A DNA stretch of 64,000 nt from Gammaproteobacteria bacterium (GTDB taxonomy: Bacteria > Pseudomonadota > Gammaproteobacteria > Natronospirales > REEB76), in contig JAGWOR010000002.1 of the NCBI GenBank assembly GCA_028870845.1, positions 1-64,000 on the forward strand. Reading direction: 5' to 3'. The translations under genes and the position numbers were made by a program. Position 1 is the stretch's first letter, and each line of letters opens with the position of its first letter. This document shows positions 17,280-26,387 of this stretch, in pieces. The notes beneath the pieces are model-generated. The model was not told where the DNA came from, did no database searches, and saw only the letters and a program-made list of their open reading frames with translations.

Positions 17280-17863
17280 TCGGTCTGCTGCGAGGCGTGA
17301 TACTGCACCGGCACCCGCCCCATCTGCTGATCGATGTGCATGGAGTCGGATATGAAATTGAGTCACCCATGTCCACTTTCTACGACCTGCCGGACACCGG
17401 TGCCGAGGTGTTGCTGTATACCCACCTGGTGGTGCGTGAGGACGCGCATATTCTTTTCGGTTTCGCCACGGAAACCGAACGCCGCCTTTTCCGTGCCCTG
17501 ATCCGCGTGAATGGCGTGGGACCGCGACTGGCGCTCACCATACTTTCTGGCGTCAATGTCGAAACCTTCGCGCGCAGCGTTCTGGATAACGATACTGCCG
17601 CGCTTACGCGATTGCCGGGTATCGGCAAAAAGACCGCCGAACGCCTGATCGTGGAAATGCGTGACCGGCTGGAAGAGGCAATCAGTATCGACGCTGCCAT
17701 CACCGGAAAACCGAATCCGCGTGATGAAGCGTTGTCCGCGCTGGTAAGTCTGGGCTACAAGCCGCAGGAAGCCGCCCGCATGTTGCGCGGCGTGCCGGAT
17801 TCCGGTATCAGCAGCGAGGAAATTATCCGCCGGGCGTTGCAGAACGCCGCACGCGGGCAGTGA
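17276..17863 (+). CDS. ruvA: Holliday junction branch migration protein RuvA
   Basis: This 195-residue protein binds the four-way junction as a tetramer and guides the RuvB motor. The N-terminal OB fold starts MIGLLRGVI. Helix-hairpin-helix motifs are visible in NGVGPRLALTILSG and LPGIGKKTAERLIVEM. The C-terminal domain III (ALSALVSLGYKPQEA) contacts RuvB. Its start overlaps the ruvC stop, and ruvB follows after 6 bases. Confidence 0.97.
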   Translation: MIGLLRGVILHRHPPHLLIDVHGVGYEIESPMSTFYDLPDTGAEVLLYTHLVVREDAHILFGFATETERRLFRALIRVNGVGPRLALTILSGVNVETFARSVLDNDTAALTRLPGIGKKTAERLIVEMRDRLEEAISIDAAITGKPNPRDEALSALVSLGYKPQEAARMLRGVPDSGISSEEIIRRALQNAARGQ

Positions 17864-17869
17864 GCAGTT

Positions 17870-18910
17870 ATGCCGGTTGAACGATTGATCACTTCAAAAA
17901 ACACTCCGGAGGACGATGCCCTGGACCGTGCGATCCGTCCGCGTACTTTGGCTGAATACATCGGCCAGCAGGCGGTGCGCGACCAAATGGATATATTCAT
18001 CCAGGCTGCCAAAAAACGTGGTGAAGCGCTGGACCATGTATTGATCTTCGGCCCGCCGGGACTAGGCAAAACCACGCTGGCACACATCATCGCCCATGAA
18101 CTGGGCGCCAACCTCCGCCAGACATCCGGACCGGTGCTTGAGCGCCCAGGCGATCTGGCGGCGCTGCTCACGAACCTTGAGCCGCGCGACGTGCTGTTCG
18201 TGGATGAAATCCACCGTCTCAGTGCGGTGGTGGAAGAGGTGTTGTATCCGGCGCTCGAGGATTACAAGCTCGACATCATGATCGGGGAAGGTCCGGCGGC
18301 GCGTTCCCTCAAACTCGATGTGCCGCCGTTTACACTGGTGGGTGCCACCACCCGCGCAGGGTTACTGACTTCGCCCTTGCGTGACCGCTTCGGGATCGTA
18401 CAGCGGCTGGATTTCTACAGTCACGAGGAGCTTACCCGAATCATTACGCGTTCGGCCCGCATCCTTAATCTTGTCATCGATCAGGAAGGCGCCCACGAAA
18501 TTGCCACGCGTTCACGCGGCACTCCCCGCATCGCCAACCGCCTGTTGCGCCGGGTGCGTGACTACAGTGAAGTCAAGGCGGATGGTTCAATTCATGCCGA
18601 GACGGCACGCCTGGCCATGGACCTGCTGGACGTGGACGTGCATGGTTTCGATATGCTGGATCGTAAGCTGTTGCTCACGGTCATAGAGAAGTTTTCCGGC
18701 GGTCCGGTGGGGGTCGACAGCCTGGCGGCGGCCATCGGCGAGGAGCGCGGCACCATCGAGGACGTGCTGGAACCGTTCCTGATCCAACAGGGTTTCCTGA
18801 TGCGCACAGCCCGCGGGCGCATGGCCACCCGGACCGCCTATGAGCATTTCGGCCTGAAACCGCCGCAGCGGGATGCATCTGCGGACCTTTTTGATGGCGC
18901 ACGGGATTAA
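17870..18910 (+). CDS. ruvB: Holliday junction helicase RuvB
   Basis: This 346-residue AAA+ ATPase drives branch migration. Walker A is [12 protein letters not shown], Walker B is [10 protein letters not shown], sensor 1 is LVGATTRAG and the arginine-finger region is [10 protein letters not shown]. The C-terminal winged helix ([17 protein letters not shown]) is complete. The length is normal. The gene is last of the ruvCAB group but runs straight into ybgC and the Tol-Pal genes with only 5 bases, so read-through is likely. Confidence 0.98.
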   Translation: MPVERLITSKNTPEDDALDRAIRPRTLAEYIGQQAVRDQMDIFIQAAKKRGEALDHVLIFGPPGLGKTTLAHIIAHELGANLRQTSGPVLERPGDLAALLTNLEPRDVLFVDEIHRLSAVVEEVLYPALEDYKLDIMIGEGPAARSLKLDVPPFTLVGATTRAGLLTSPLRDRFGIVQRLDFYSHEELTRIITRSARILNLVIDQEGAHEIATRSRGTPRIANRLLRRVRDYSEVKADGSIHAETARLAMDLLDVDVHGFDMLDRKLLLTVIEKFSGGPVGVDSLAAAIGEERGTIEDVLEPFLIQQGFLMRTARGRMATRTAYEHFGLKPPQRDASADLFDGARD

Positions 18911-18915
18911 ACCTC

Positions 18916-19389
18916 GTGGAAAGGGGAACCAGCAACCCGGCCCAGGGTCACATGCCAGGACATGGCGGTAGCGCAGCGGAGGTTTCCGGGACATTCACCT
19001 GGCCGGTGCGCGTTTATTACGAAGACACTGATTTTGGCGGCGTGGTTTATCACGCCAATTACCTCAAATTCCTGGAACGCGGCCGTAGCGAATGGCTGCG
19101 GCACCTGGGTTTCGAGCAGGACAAATTGCGGGAGCAACTGGGTATCCAGTTCGTGGTGGTCGGCATGCAACTGGAATTTCACCAGCCAGCGCTCTTCAAC
19201 CATGAGCTGGAGGTCAGTGTGCTGGTTACCGGCATGCGGCCAGCCAGTATGATATTCGACCAGTCAATTACGGATTTGACGGCTGGTCGCGCGCTGGTCT
19301 GTAGCGCCCAGGTTCGGGCCGCGTGCGTGGACAGTGTGACCCATAAACCCAAACCCTTGCCGCGGGAAATCGTGGCGGAGCTTGCTTAA
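18916..19389 (+). CDS. ybgC: Tol-Pal-associated acyl-CoA thioesterase
   Basis: This 157-residue hotdog-fold thioesterase has the catalytic signature VYYEDTDFGGVVYHANYLKF, with the active-site Asp in DTDFGG. It hydrolyses acyl-CoA or acyl-ACP thioesters and is regularly the first gene of the tol-pal cluster. The GTG at 18916 is used; about 25 extra N-terminal residues (GTSNPAQGHMPGHGG) precede the conserved domain, so a later start, such as ATG at 18952, is possible. tolQ follows at once. Confidence 0.93.
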   Translation: MERGTSNPAQGHMPGHGGSAAEVSGTFTWPVRVYYEDTDFGGVVYHANYLKFLERGRSEWLRHLGFEQDKLREQLGIQFVVVGMQLEFHQPALFNHELEVSVLVTGMRPASMIFDQSITDLTAGRALVCSAQVRAACVDSVTHKPKPLPREIVAELA

Positions 19390-19390
19390 T

Positions 19391-20077
19391 ATGAATGGCC
19401 AAGAATCCTTCGTTGAAATCGCCCTGCATGCCAGCCTGGTGGTAAAAATCGTGCTGCTCATCCTGCTGGCGGCGTCGCTGGCATCCTGGGCGGTGATATT
19501 CCGAAAACACCGCATGCTCAAGGAGGCGCGCAATGCCACCGACCAGTTCGAGAAGCGCTTCTGGTCAGGCGGGGAGATCGCTGCCATCTATAAGGAAATC
19601 AGCGGTACAGGGGCGGAAAACGGCATGGAAAGCATCTTCGAGGCCGGATTTGGCGAATTCGCCCGTCTGCGCAAGCAGGGGGACGCCCAGGGCATGATTA
19701 TCGAGGGTACACGCCGTGCCATGCGGGTGGCACAGATACGCGAAGTGGACCGGCTGGAGGAAAACCTCGCGTTCCTGGCCACCGTGGGTTCCACCAGTCC
19801 GTATGTAGGACTGTTCGGCACGGTGTGGGGCATTATGAATGCGTTCCACGGCCTAGGGAATGTGCAACAGGCCACCATTTCCATGGTGGCACCGGGAATT
19901 TCCGAGGCTTTGATCGCCACCGCCATGGGCTTGTTCGCCGCCATACCGGCGGTGATCGCCTATAACCGCTTCGCCAATCAGGTGGAACGCCTGGAAACAC
20001 GCTTCGACAGTTTCCTGGATGAATTTTCCACCATCCTGCAACGCCATGTGGGCGGGCGCTCCGCAGTGCAAGGGTAG
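19391..20077 (+). CDS. tolQ: Tol-Pal system inner membrane proton-channel protein TolQ
   Basis: The protein has 228 residues from ATG 19391, preceded by GGAG at about 19377. TolQ belongs to the MotA/ExbB family. Three membrane helices are visible: residues ~14-34 (VVKIVLLILLAASLASWAVI), the segment around STSPYVGLFGTVWGIM and the one around ALIATAMGLFAAIPAVIAYN. With TolR it converts the proton gradient into movement of TolA during cell constriction and outer membrane upkeep. tolR follows after 6 bases. Confidence 0.97.
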   Translation: MNGQESFVEIALHASLVVKIVLLILLAASLASWAVIFRKHRMLKEARNATDQFEKRFWSGGEIAAIYKEISGTGAENGMESIFEAGFGEFARLRKQGDAQGMIIEGTRRAMRVAQIREVDRLEENLAFLATVGSTSPYVGLFGTVWGIMNAFHGLGNVQQATISMVAPGISEALIATAMGLFAAIPAVIAYNRFANQVERLETRFDSFLDEFSTILQRHVGGRSAVQG

Positions 20078-20083
20078 ACGGGT

Positions 20084-20539
20084 ATGGCCGGCGGACGCAG
20101 CAAACGGCGCATGATGAGCGAGATCAACGTGGTGCCCTACATCGACGTGATGCTGGTGCTGTTGATCATTTTTATGGTTACAGCCCCCCTGCTGACCCAG
20201 GGCGTGAAGGTGAACCTGCCCAACGCCAGCGCCAGGCCATTGGACCTGAAACCCAATGAAACCCCGGTGGTGCTGACGGTGACCGCGGATGGCAAGTATT
20301 ACCTGAACATCGGCGCCCATCCGAACCAGCCCATCGATGCAAAATTGGTGGTGGCGACAGTGGCGGCGGTACTGAAACTGCGGCCCGGAACCCATGTGGT
20401 GGTACGTGGCGATCGCGATGCCCGCTACGAACAGATTATGTATGCCATGGTGCTCTTACAAAGGGCAGGCGCGCCCAGTGTCGGCATGGAAACCAACCCC
20501 AATAACCCGCCTCAGGTAAAAATTACCGGCAAAAGCTGA
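20084..20539 (+). CDS. tolR: Tol-Pal system protein TolR
   Basis: This 151-residue ExbD-family protein starts with a short cytoplasmic tail, MAGGRSKRRMMSEINVVPYI. The channel-forming Asp (D21) follows, within the single membrane helix DVMLVLLIIFMVTAPLL. The rest is a periplasmic domain ending in ITGKS. It partners with TolQ to use the proton gradient. It lies between tolQ and tolA with 6- and 11-base gaps. Confidence 0.97.
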   Translation: MAGGRSKRRMMSEINVVPYIDVMLVLLIIFMVTAPLLTQGVKVNLPNASARPLDLKPNETPVVLTVTADGKYYLNIGAHPNQPIDAKLVVATVAAVLKLRPGTHVVVRGDRDARYEQIMYAMVLLQRAGAPSVGMETNPNNPPQVKITGKS

Positions 20540-20550
20540 CGGATAGCTAT

Positions 20551-21354
20551 TTGGAAACACGCGCACAAGTCCTGATGCCCTGGCTGTATTCGCTGCTGCT
20601 GCACGCGGGGTTCGTGGTTTTACTGGTGCTCAGCATCCACTGGTCCAATTCCACGTTGCCGTCCCTGGGCGGCCACGGCGATGTCGCCCAGCCGGTGCAG
20701 GCCACAGTGGTGGACCAGAAACTGATCCAGCAGCAGATGGATCTGCTGCAAGCCCAACAGAAACAGAAACAGGAAGCGGCCCAGCGGTTGCAGCAACAGG
20801 CGGCGGCCGCCAAGACCGAGCGCCAGCAGGAGGAACAGAAGGTCGCCCAGCTCAAGCAGCAGCAGGCGGCCGCTCAGCAGGCCCTGGATCAGAAACTTGC
20901 CGATCTGCAAAAGCAGGCCCAGGCTGAGCAGGACCGGCTCGCCAAGCTCAAGGCCCAGGCAGCAGCCCAGGCCAAGCAGCGCAAAACCGCTGAAAATGCC
21001 CGCCGCCAGGCGGAATTGAAGCGCGAAATCGCCGCAGAGCAACGTGCCCTGGACGCAAAAAAAGCCTCGTATAAGCAGCAGTGGGCGGCGCTGATTACCC
21101 AGAAGATCGAGAACAACTGGGCGAAGCCACCATCGGCGCCGGATGATCTAAAATGCATCGTTAATGTGCAGCAGGTTCCCGGCGGTACTGTTACGGACGC
21201 TGCCGTCGGTACATGCAATGGCGATGAGGCAGTACGCCAATCGATCGTAAATGCCGTATATCAGTCATCGCCCTTGCCACCGCCACCGGATCCGTCCATT
21301 TTCGACAGAAATCTGACCATAACCTTTTGCCCGGGATGCAACCCAGGAAACTAA
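20551..21354 (+). CDS. tolA: Tol-Pal system protein TolA
   Basis: The protein has 267 residues from TTG 20551; an ATG at 20575 in frame would remove 8 residues and cannot be excluded. One N-terminal membrane anchor (WLYSLLLHAGFVVLLVLSI), with the Ser and His that contact TolQR, is followed by a long Gln/Ala/Lys-rich alpha-helical rod at residues ~50-185. The small C-terminal globular domain has a conserved Cys pair (LKCIVNVQQVPGG, then VGTCNGDEAVRQSI). It spans the periplasm and binds Pal and TolB. It is shorter than the 421-residue E. coli protein, mainly in the rod. Confidence 0.95.
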   Translation: METRAQVLMPWLYSLLLHAGFVVLLVLSIHWSNSTLPSLGGHGDVAQPVQATVVDQKLIQQQMDLLQAQQKQKQEAAQRLQQQAAAAKTERQQEEQKVAQLKQQQAAAQQALDQKLADLQKQAQAEQDRLAKLKAQAAAQAKQRKTAENARRQAELKREIAAEQRALDAKKASYKQQWAALITQKIENNWAKPPSAPDDLKCIVNVQQVPGGTVTDAAVGTCNGDEAVRQSIVNAVYQSSPLPPPPDPSIFDRNLTITFCPGCNPGN

Positions 21355-21356
21355 AT

Positions 21357-22664
21357 ATGTGGCGAAGAGTATTGCTGGTTTTCGGATTGTGTATGTTGCC
21401 AATTGTGGCTTCACACGCGACGCTGGAAATTACCGTAACCCGCGGCGTGAACACTGCCGTACCCGTAGCAATCGTGCCTTTCGGTTGGGAGGTGCAGGGA
21501 CCGGCGCCAAGTACGGATGTGGCGGCAGTGATCGGAGCGGACCTCACCCGCAGCGGGCGTTTTAAGGCAATCCCCGATAAATCCATGCTGGAAAAGCCCA
21601 CCCAGGCCAGCGCCATCAACTTCACCAACTGGCGCATTCTGGCGGTCAATGACCTGGTCATTGGACGCATCAAACCCGCCGGCAGCAACTATCAGGTGGA
21701 GTTTCAGCTGTTCAACGTCTATACCGGACAGCAGCTGCTGGGATTAAGCATACTCACCACACCCCAGGGACTGCGCTGGACTGCCCATAAGATCAGTGAC
21801 CTGATTTACCAGAAACTCACCGGCCAACAGGGTGCATTTGCCACCCGCATCGCTTATGTGGAAATCTCCGGCAAGGGCGGCAAAGACAGCCATTACGCGC
21901 TGGTGGTGGCGGATTCCGATGGTGCTAATCCGCAGACGGTGTTCGAATCCAGTCAGCCCATCATGTCGCCGGACTGGTCGCCAGACGGCAAATACATTGC
22001 ATATGTTTCCTTTGAAAGCGGACTGCCCGCCATTTACATGCAGGATATTTACACCGGCAAACGCGAACTTTTGTCGGAAAGGCGGGGTCTCAACAGTGCG
22101 CCGGCATTCTCGCCGGACGGCAAGTCGCTGGCGATGGTTCTATCATCGTCACCCGGCAATCCAGATATCTATGTGATGGACCTTGCGACACACAAGCTGC
22201 GGCGGATCACTCATTCGGAAGCCATCGACACGGAACCCACATGGTCTCCGGATGGGCGGAGCCTGTATTTCACCTCTGACCGGGGCGGCAGCCCGCAGAT
22301 ATATAAAGTGAGTTTGAGTGGAGGAGCACCGCAACGCATCACGTTTGACGGCAACTATAATGCGCGTTCGCGAATCTCGCCGGACGGCAAGACCCTGGCC
22401 ATGGTACACCGTGAAAACGGGCAATTGCGGATCGCAGTCATGAACCTGAATACCGGCGCACTGCTGACGCTCACAGATGGAAGCCTGGACAAGTCGCCCA
22501 GTTTTGCTCCCAACGGCGGCATGATTATTTACGAGGCCGACTACCATGATCGGGGCGTGCTGGCGGAAGTTTCTGTGGACGGTCAGGTAAGCGAGCGGCT
22601 TTCGGAAAGCCAAAGGGGCGTCAGCGTGTATGCTCCCGTTTGGGGGCCATTCCTGTCACAATAG
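21357..22664 (+). CDS. tolB: Tol-Pal system beta-propeller protein TolB
   Basis: The protein has 435 residues from ATG 21357, chosen because AGGAA lies ~10 bases upstream and the signal peptide follows directly (VLLVFGLCMLPIVASHA). The mature protein has an N-terminal domain starting LEITVTRG and a six-bladed propeller with repeated WSPDGKYIAYVS- and FSPDGKSLAMV-like motifs. It works in the periplasm, where it binds Pal and is released from it by TolA. Other in-frame starts at 21327 and 21336 overlap tolA. Confidence 0.96.
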   Translation: MWRRVLLVFGLCMLPIVASHATLEITVTRGVNTAVPVAIVPFGWEVQGPAPSTDVAAVIGADLTRSGRFKAIPDKSMLEKPTQASAINFTNWRILAVNDLVIGRIKPAGSNYQVEFQLFNVYTGQQLLGLSILTTPQGLRWTAHKISDLIYQKLTGQQGAFATRIAYVEISGKGGKDSHYALVVADSDGANPQTVFESSQPIMSPDWSPDGKYIAYVSFESGLPAIYMQDIYTGKRELLSERRGLNSAPAFSPDGKSLAMVLSSSPGNPDIYVMDLATHKLRRITHSEAIDTEPTWSPDGRSLYFTSDRGGSPQIYKVSLSGGAPQRITFDGNYNARSRISPDGKTLAMVHRENGQLRIAVMNLNTGALLTLTDGSLDKSPSFAPNGGMIIYEADYHDRGVLAEVSVDGQVSERLSESQRGVSVYAPVWGPFLSQ

Positions 22665-22713
22665 TATGCATATGTATTTTGGTGCGATCGGTTACCCTGA
22701 TAAGGAGACAGTC

Positions 22714-23244
22714 ATGAAGTTTCTGCGCTATGGTTTTATGGCATTCGTGGTGGTGCTGTTTGCCGCCGGCTGCGCCAAGACTGTGAAGCCGGTAACGCCG
22801 CCTCCGGCGACGGCGCCGTCGACGTCCGCAACCACGCCGCCCGCAACTTCCACGGCAGCTCCTCCATCCGTCACCCAGCTGAGTCCGCTGGACGATCCCA
22901 ACAACATTCTTTACAAGAAAGTTGTGTATTTTGATTTTGACAAAAGCAACATCAAACCCGAATTCCTGGATATGCTTACGGCGCACGCCAAATACCTGAT
23001 CGCCCATCCCAGCCAGAAGATCCGCATCGAAGGCTACACCGATGAACGCGGCACCTGGGAGTACAACATCGCACTGGGCGACCGCCGGGCGCAATCCGTA
23101 CGCCGCTTCCTGCTGTTTCAGGGTGTAAATCCGGACCAGATCAGCACCGTAAGCTACGGTGAAGCGCATTCGGTTTGCAGCCAGCACAATGAGGCCTGCT
23201 GGTCGCAGAATCGCCGTGCGGTACTGGTGTATCTGTCCCCATGA
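22714..23244 (+). CDS. pal: Peptidoglycan-associated lipoprotein Pal
   Basis: The protein has 176 residues from ATG 22714, with a strong AAGGAG box upstream. The lipobox is LFAAGC, with the lipidated Cys at residue 20. A Pro/Thr/Ala-rich linker leads to an OmpA-like peptidoglycan-binding domain: VVYFDFDKSNIKPEF, then IEGYTDERGTWEYNIALGD and the Arg-rich RRAQSV. It anchors the outer membrane to the cell wall. Its stop overlaps the cpoB start by 4 bases. Confidence 0.97.
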   Translation: MKFLRYGFMAFVVVLFAAGCAKTVKPVTPPPATAPSTSATTPPATSTAAPPSVTQLSPLDDPNNILYKKVVYFDFDKSNIKPEFLDMLTAHAKYLIAHPSQKIRIEGYTDERGTWEYNIALGDRRAQSVRRFLLFQGVNPDQISTVSYGEAHSVCSQHNEACWSQNRRAVLVYLSP

Positions 23245-24026
23245 AAACCCGGCTTTGGATAGGTATCGCTGCGTGCCTGGCGGGCTTGCTGGGCGGCTGC
23301 AGTACCACGGTCAAGCCCGACGATCCGGTCTATATCCGTCAGCAGCAACTGGAAGCGCGGGTTGACCGTCTCGACCAGATCTTCAACAACCAGAGCCTGG
23401 CGAACCTTTCGCAGAATATCGACAACCTGCAGCAGCAGATCAACGACCTGCGCGGTGACATACAGGTGCTGCAACATGATCAGCAGCTCACCAACAAACA
23501 ACAGCGGGATCTGTATTCGGATCTGGACAAACGGCTGCAGAAACTGGAAATGAGCCTGACCAGCAACGCTTCCACGCCGGCTGCCGGCGCCACCACGCAG
23601 ATATCAGCGGCCGGCACGACTTCGAACGCGGCAACATCCGGCGGCGATCAGACCGCGTACCAGCGAAACTTTAATTTGCTGAAACAGGGGCGCTATGAAG
23701 ACGCCATCAACGGCTTTACCAATTTCATCCAGCAGTATCCGCAAAGTCCACTGGTGCCGAATGCGGAATTCTGGATGGGGGAATGCCACTATCAAATGAG
23801 CGATTTTCAGGGCGCACTGGTCAATTATCAGGCGGTGCTCAAAGGTTATCCGAATTCCAATAAAGCGCCTGATGCCCTGCTTAAAGTAGGTTATTCACAG
23901 TATGAAATGCAACGCTATGCAGATGCACGCAAGACCCTGGATAGCGTGATCAAGCGATATCCAGGAACCAATGTGGCCAATCTGGCAAGGCAGCGCCTGC
24001 AGCGCATGCGAAAAGAAGGGCACTGA
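23241..24026 (+). CDS. cpoB: Cell division coordinator CpoB (YbgF), lipoprotein form
   Basis: This 261-residue protein begins with a signal ending in LLGGC (Cys at residue 20), so it appears lipidated, whereas the E. coli protein is soluble in the periplasm. Residues ~35-100 form a trimerising coiled coil rich in Gln (LDQIFNNQSLANLSQNIDN). A Thr/Ala linker follows, then C-terminal TPR repeats (QRNFNLLKQGRYEDAI, NAEFWMGECHYQMSD and so on). It links Tol movement with septal peptidoglycan synthesis. The ATG overlaps pal. Confidence 0.94.
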   Translation: MKTRLWIGIAACLAGLLGGCSTTVKPDDPVYIRQQQLEARVDRLDQIFNNQSLANLSQNIDNLQQQINDLRGDIQVLQHDQQLTNKQQRDLYSDLDKRLQKLEMSLTSNASTPAAGATTQISAAGTTSNAATSGGDQTAYQRNFNLLKQGRYEDAINGFTNFIQQYPQSPLVPNAEFWMGECHYQMSDFQGALVNYQAVLKGYPNSNKAPDALLKVGYSQYEMQRYADARKTLDSVIKRYPGTNVANLARQRLQRMRKEGH

Positions 24027-24053
24027 CCGGTAACCCCATTGAATGCTGATGCG

Positions 24054-24731
24054 ATGCAGGTAAAGCCACAACGCGATGCGTTGCCGGCGGATCAGCGGCT
24101 GAAAATCACCGAGATTTTTTATTCCATTCAGGGTGAAGCGGAAAGCGTCGGCTGGCCGACGGTATTTATCCGGCTCACTGGATGCCCATTAAGATGCCGT
24201 TATTGCGACACGGCTTATGCGTTCCACGGCGGCAAATGGACGAGTCTCGATGAAATCCTGCAGCGCGTGGCAGAGTACTCGCCCCGGTATGTAACTGTCA
24301 CCGGCGGGGAACCTCTGGTACAGACAAACTGTACTGTGCTGCTCCGGCTGTTATGCGACACTGGTTATCATGTGTCCATCGAAACCGGCGGCTCCTTGCC
24401 AATCGAGAATCTCGATGAACGTGTAATACGAGTAATGGATCTGAAAACACCGGACTCCGGTGAGAATCATCGCAATCTGTATTCCAATATTCAGTTCCTG
24501 CGCGGCAAAGATCAGGTGAAATTCGTGATCTGCAGCAGGCGGGATTACCAATGGGCTTGCGATGTACTGCTGGAATACAAGCTTCCCAGCCGGTGTCAGG
24601 TGCTGTTTTCGCCCAGCCATGAGCAGTTGAATGCAACTGAACTGGCCGAGTGGATGCTTGCCGACCGCTTGCCGGTGCGTCTGCAGCTGCAAATACACAA
24701 GTATCTCTGGGGCAACGTGCCAGGCCGCTAA
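24054..24731 (+). CDS. queE: 7-carboxy-7-deazaguanine synthase
   Basis: The protein has 225 residues from ATG 24054; a TTG at 24039 is an alternative. This radical SAM enzyme makes 7-carboxy-7-deazaguanine in queuosine synthesis. The CX3CX2C cluster is CPLRCRYC (C44, C48, C51), preceded by [32 protein letters not shown] is the SAM-contacting GGEP motif. It follows cpoB by 27 bases and precedes queC by 20, a conserved arrangement in many Gammaproteobacteria. Confidence 0.95.
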   Translation: MQVKPQRDALPADQRLKITEIFYSIQGEAESVGWPTVFIRLTGCPLRCRYCDTAYAFHGGKWTSLDEILQRVAEYSPRYVTVTGGEPLVQTNCTVLLRLLCDTGYHVSIETGGSLPIENLDERVIRVMDLKTPDSGENHRNLYSNIQFLRGKDQVKFVICSRRDYQWACDVLLEYKLPSRCQVLFSPSHEQLNATELAEWMLADRLPVRLQLQIHKYLWGNVPGR

Positions 24732-24751
24732 ATTTGACAGAATCAGCCAGC

Positions 24752-25429
24752 ATGAAAAAAGCCGTTGTGTTGCTGTCCGGCGGCCTGGATTCAGCCACCA
24801 CTCTGGCCATAGCAAGCCGCGAGGGTTATAGCTGCTTTGCCTTGAGCCTCGCCTACGGACAGCGGCACAGCGCCGAACTGGCCGCCGCTGCGCGCATCGC
24901 CCAAAGATTCGAGGTCTTTGAACATAAGACACTTTCAGCGGATCTTGCCTCCCTAGGCGGATCAGCCCTGACTGACACGGGCATCCCGGTGCCCAACCGG
25001 CCGTCCACCGGTATACCGGTGACTTATGTACCGGCGAGAAACACCCTGTTGCTGGCCTTGGCTCTCGGCTGGGCGGAAACCCTCTCGGCATGGGATATTT
25101 TCATAGGCGTCAATGCCGTGGACTATTCCGGCTATCCTGACTGCCGCCCGGAGTTCATCGGTGCATTTGAAACACTGGCGAATCTCGCCACCAAGGCTGG
25201 CGTCGAGGGCAGGCGGTTTCACATCCATGCGCCGCTGCTGCAGCTCAGCAAATCGGAAATAATCCGTCAGGGCATTGCCTTGGGGGTTGATTATTCTTCC
25301 ACGGTCTCGTGCTATAAAGCAGATTCAGCTGGCCGGGCTTGCGGGCGTTGCGACAGCTGCCGTTTAAGAAAGCAGGGCTTCATGGAAGCGGGTATTGCGG
25401 ATCCCACGCGATACGCCGACGGGTTGTAA
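24752..25429 (+). CDS. queC: 7-cyano-7-deazaguanine synthase
   Basis: The protein has 225 residues from ATG 24752; the frame opens further upstream inside queE. This ATP-dependent enzyme converts 7-carboxy-7-deazaguanine and ammonia to preQ0. The PP-loop is [14 protein letters not shown] (residues ~6-19). The C-terminal zinc site is seen as [19 protein letters not shown], with four Cys. It acts directly after QueE, whose gene is next to it. A tRNA-Lys gene follows after 112 bases. Confidence 0.97.
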   Translation: MKKAVVLLSGGLDSATTLAIASREGYSCFALSLAYGQRHSAELAAAARIAQRFEVFEHKTLSADLASLGGSALTDTGIPVPNRPSTGIPVTYVPARNTLLLALALGWAETLSAWDIFIGVNAVDYSGYPDCRPEFIGAFETLANLATKAGVEGRRFHIHAPLLQLSKSEIIRQGIALGVDYSSTVSCYKADSAGRACGRCDSCRLRKQGFMEAGIADPTRYADGL

Positions 25430-25541
25430 TCGCAAGCATATGCGCTATTATGCGCGGCTTCGCATAATCTTCGCGCGCAACCGGGTCCAGGTATGATCCG
25501 TGAACCAACGGTAGCCTGAGACTTTGGGGCAAGACAAAACC

Positions 25542-25617
25542 GGGCCGTTAGCTCAGTCGGTAGAGCAGCTGGCTTTTAACCAGTTGGTCGGGCGTTCGAA
25601 TCGCCCACGGCCCACCA
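25542..25617 (+). tRNA. tRNA-Lys (anticodon UUU)
   Basis: The cloverleaf is complete. Acceptor GGGCCGT (25542-25548) pairs with ACGGCCC (25607-25613), and the CCA end is encoded (25615-25617). The D-loop reads AGCTCAGTCGGTAGAGC. The anticodon loop CTTTTAA (25573-25579) carries TTT at 25575-25577. The T-loop is GTTCGAATC. The position after queC is common in related bacteria. Confidence 0.97.
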
Positions 25618-25946
25618 GTTTTGCAGCTTACACAACAGTCCCGGGGCAATTTTCCCAAGGCTATGGTTCAGTGTCCGCATGTTCCGTGTGATGCTTATTA
25701 CAAAAAATTAATTCCATCCGCACACTGGCTTCTAAGTACTCCACGTGGCTGAACTGGCAATTCATTTCTGCTAAGAACTCCAACCTTTGCAGTTCGAATA
25801 TGCATTTAAACGATACGTCATACCGACGTTACAGCATTGTCTCGATAAGTGGAACTTATTAATTGCGAATCCTGTCCACACTCAGCAACCGGGTTAACGA
25901 AATTTGTTCACCCAGGAACAATTGCAGAACGATCGGAGGCACCACT
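25618..25946. other. Intergenic region upstream of a small membrane protein gene
   Basis: This 329-base AT-rich stretch has no supportable gene. GGAACTT at about 25851-25857 recalls a sigma-E -35 element, but the matching -10 is poor. A strong ribosome binding site, CGGAGG, sits at about 25935-25940 ahead of the ATG at 25947. Confidence 0.4.
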
Positions 25947-26219
25947 ATGTTGGCTAGAATGCGCACGTTGTCAGTCGCGGCTATTGCGGGATTGGGTGTT
26001 ACTGCAGGCGTGTTGTTCTTTAATCACATAAACAATACACGTCATGCAGCCATACGAACTGCGGATACATCTTGTGTCCAAAAAGCTTCAGATAAGTCAT
26101 CCTGTATGGATACCGACCCGGTCATCAACCTTGGGCGAGTGGTCGTGACCCCGACAGCCAGGGAACTGCGCTTGGCAGAAGCCAGGGTCAAGACGGGGCA
26201 GGTGTCGAACACCGGCTGA
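25947..26219 (+). CDS. Small N-terminally anchored hypothetical protein
   Basis: This 90-residue protein starts at ATG 25947, directly after a strong GGAGG box. A basic start and one hydrophobic helix (LSVAAIAGLGVTAGVLFF, residues ~8-25) suggest a membrane anchor or uncleaved signal. The exported part has two Cys about 12 residues apart (TSCVQKASDKSSC) and a conserved-looking DPVINLGRVVVTPTAREL. I do not recognise a family. The gene stands alone between tRNA-Lys and the aldolase gene. The good ribosome binding site makes it likely real. Confidence 0.65.
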   Translation: MLARMRTLSVAAIAGLGVTAGVLFFNHINNTRHAAIRTADTSCVQKASDKSSCMDTDPVINLGRVVVTPTARELRLAEARVKTGQVSNTG

Positions 26220-26387
26220 CCAAGCATAGCCAATCCATTCAGAGTCAACGTCAAATTCCGTGCCGGTTGACCGCGTAGCCAGCCAGGCATCATATGCTGG
26301 TAGAATCATGTGTTGATACCTGAAGCGGATTTCGGTCACAAACCCAGGTATGACCACGTGCGATTTTAATATGGAGGTGCTATAGCT

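Noticed and set aside
25851-25880. Sigma-E promoter ahead of the small membrane protein
   Set aside because: GGAACTT fits the -35, but no acceptable -10 lies at the right distance.
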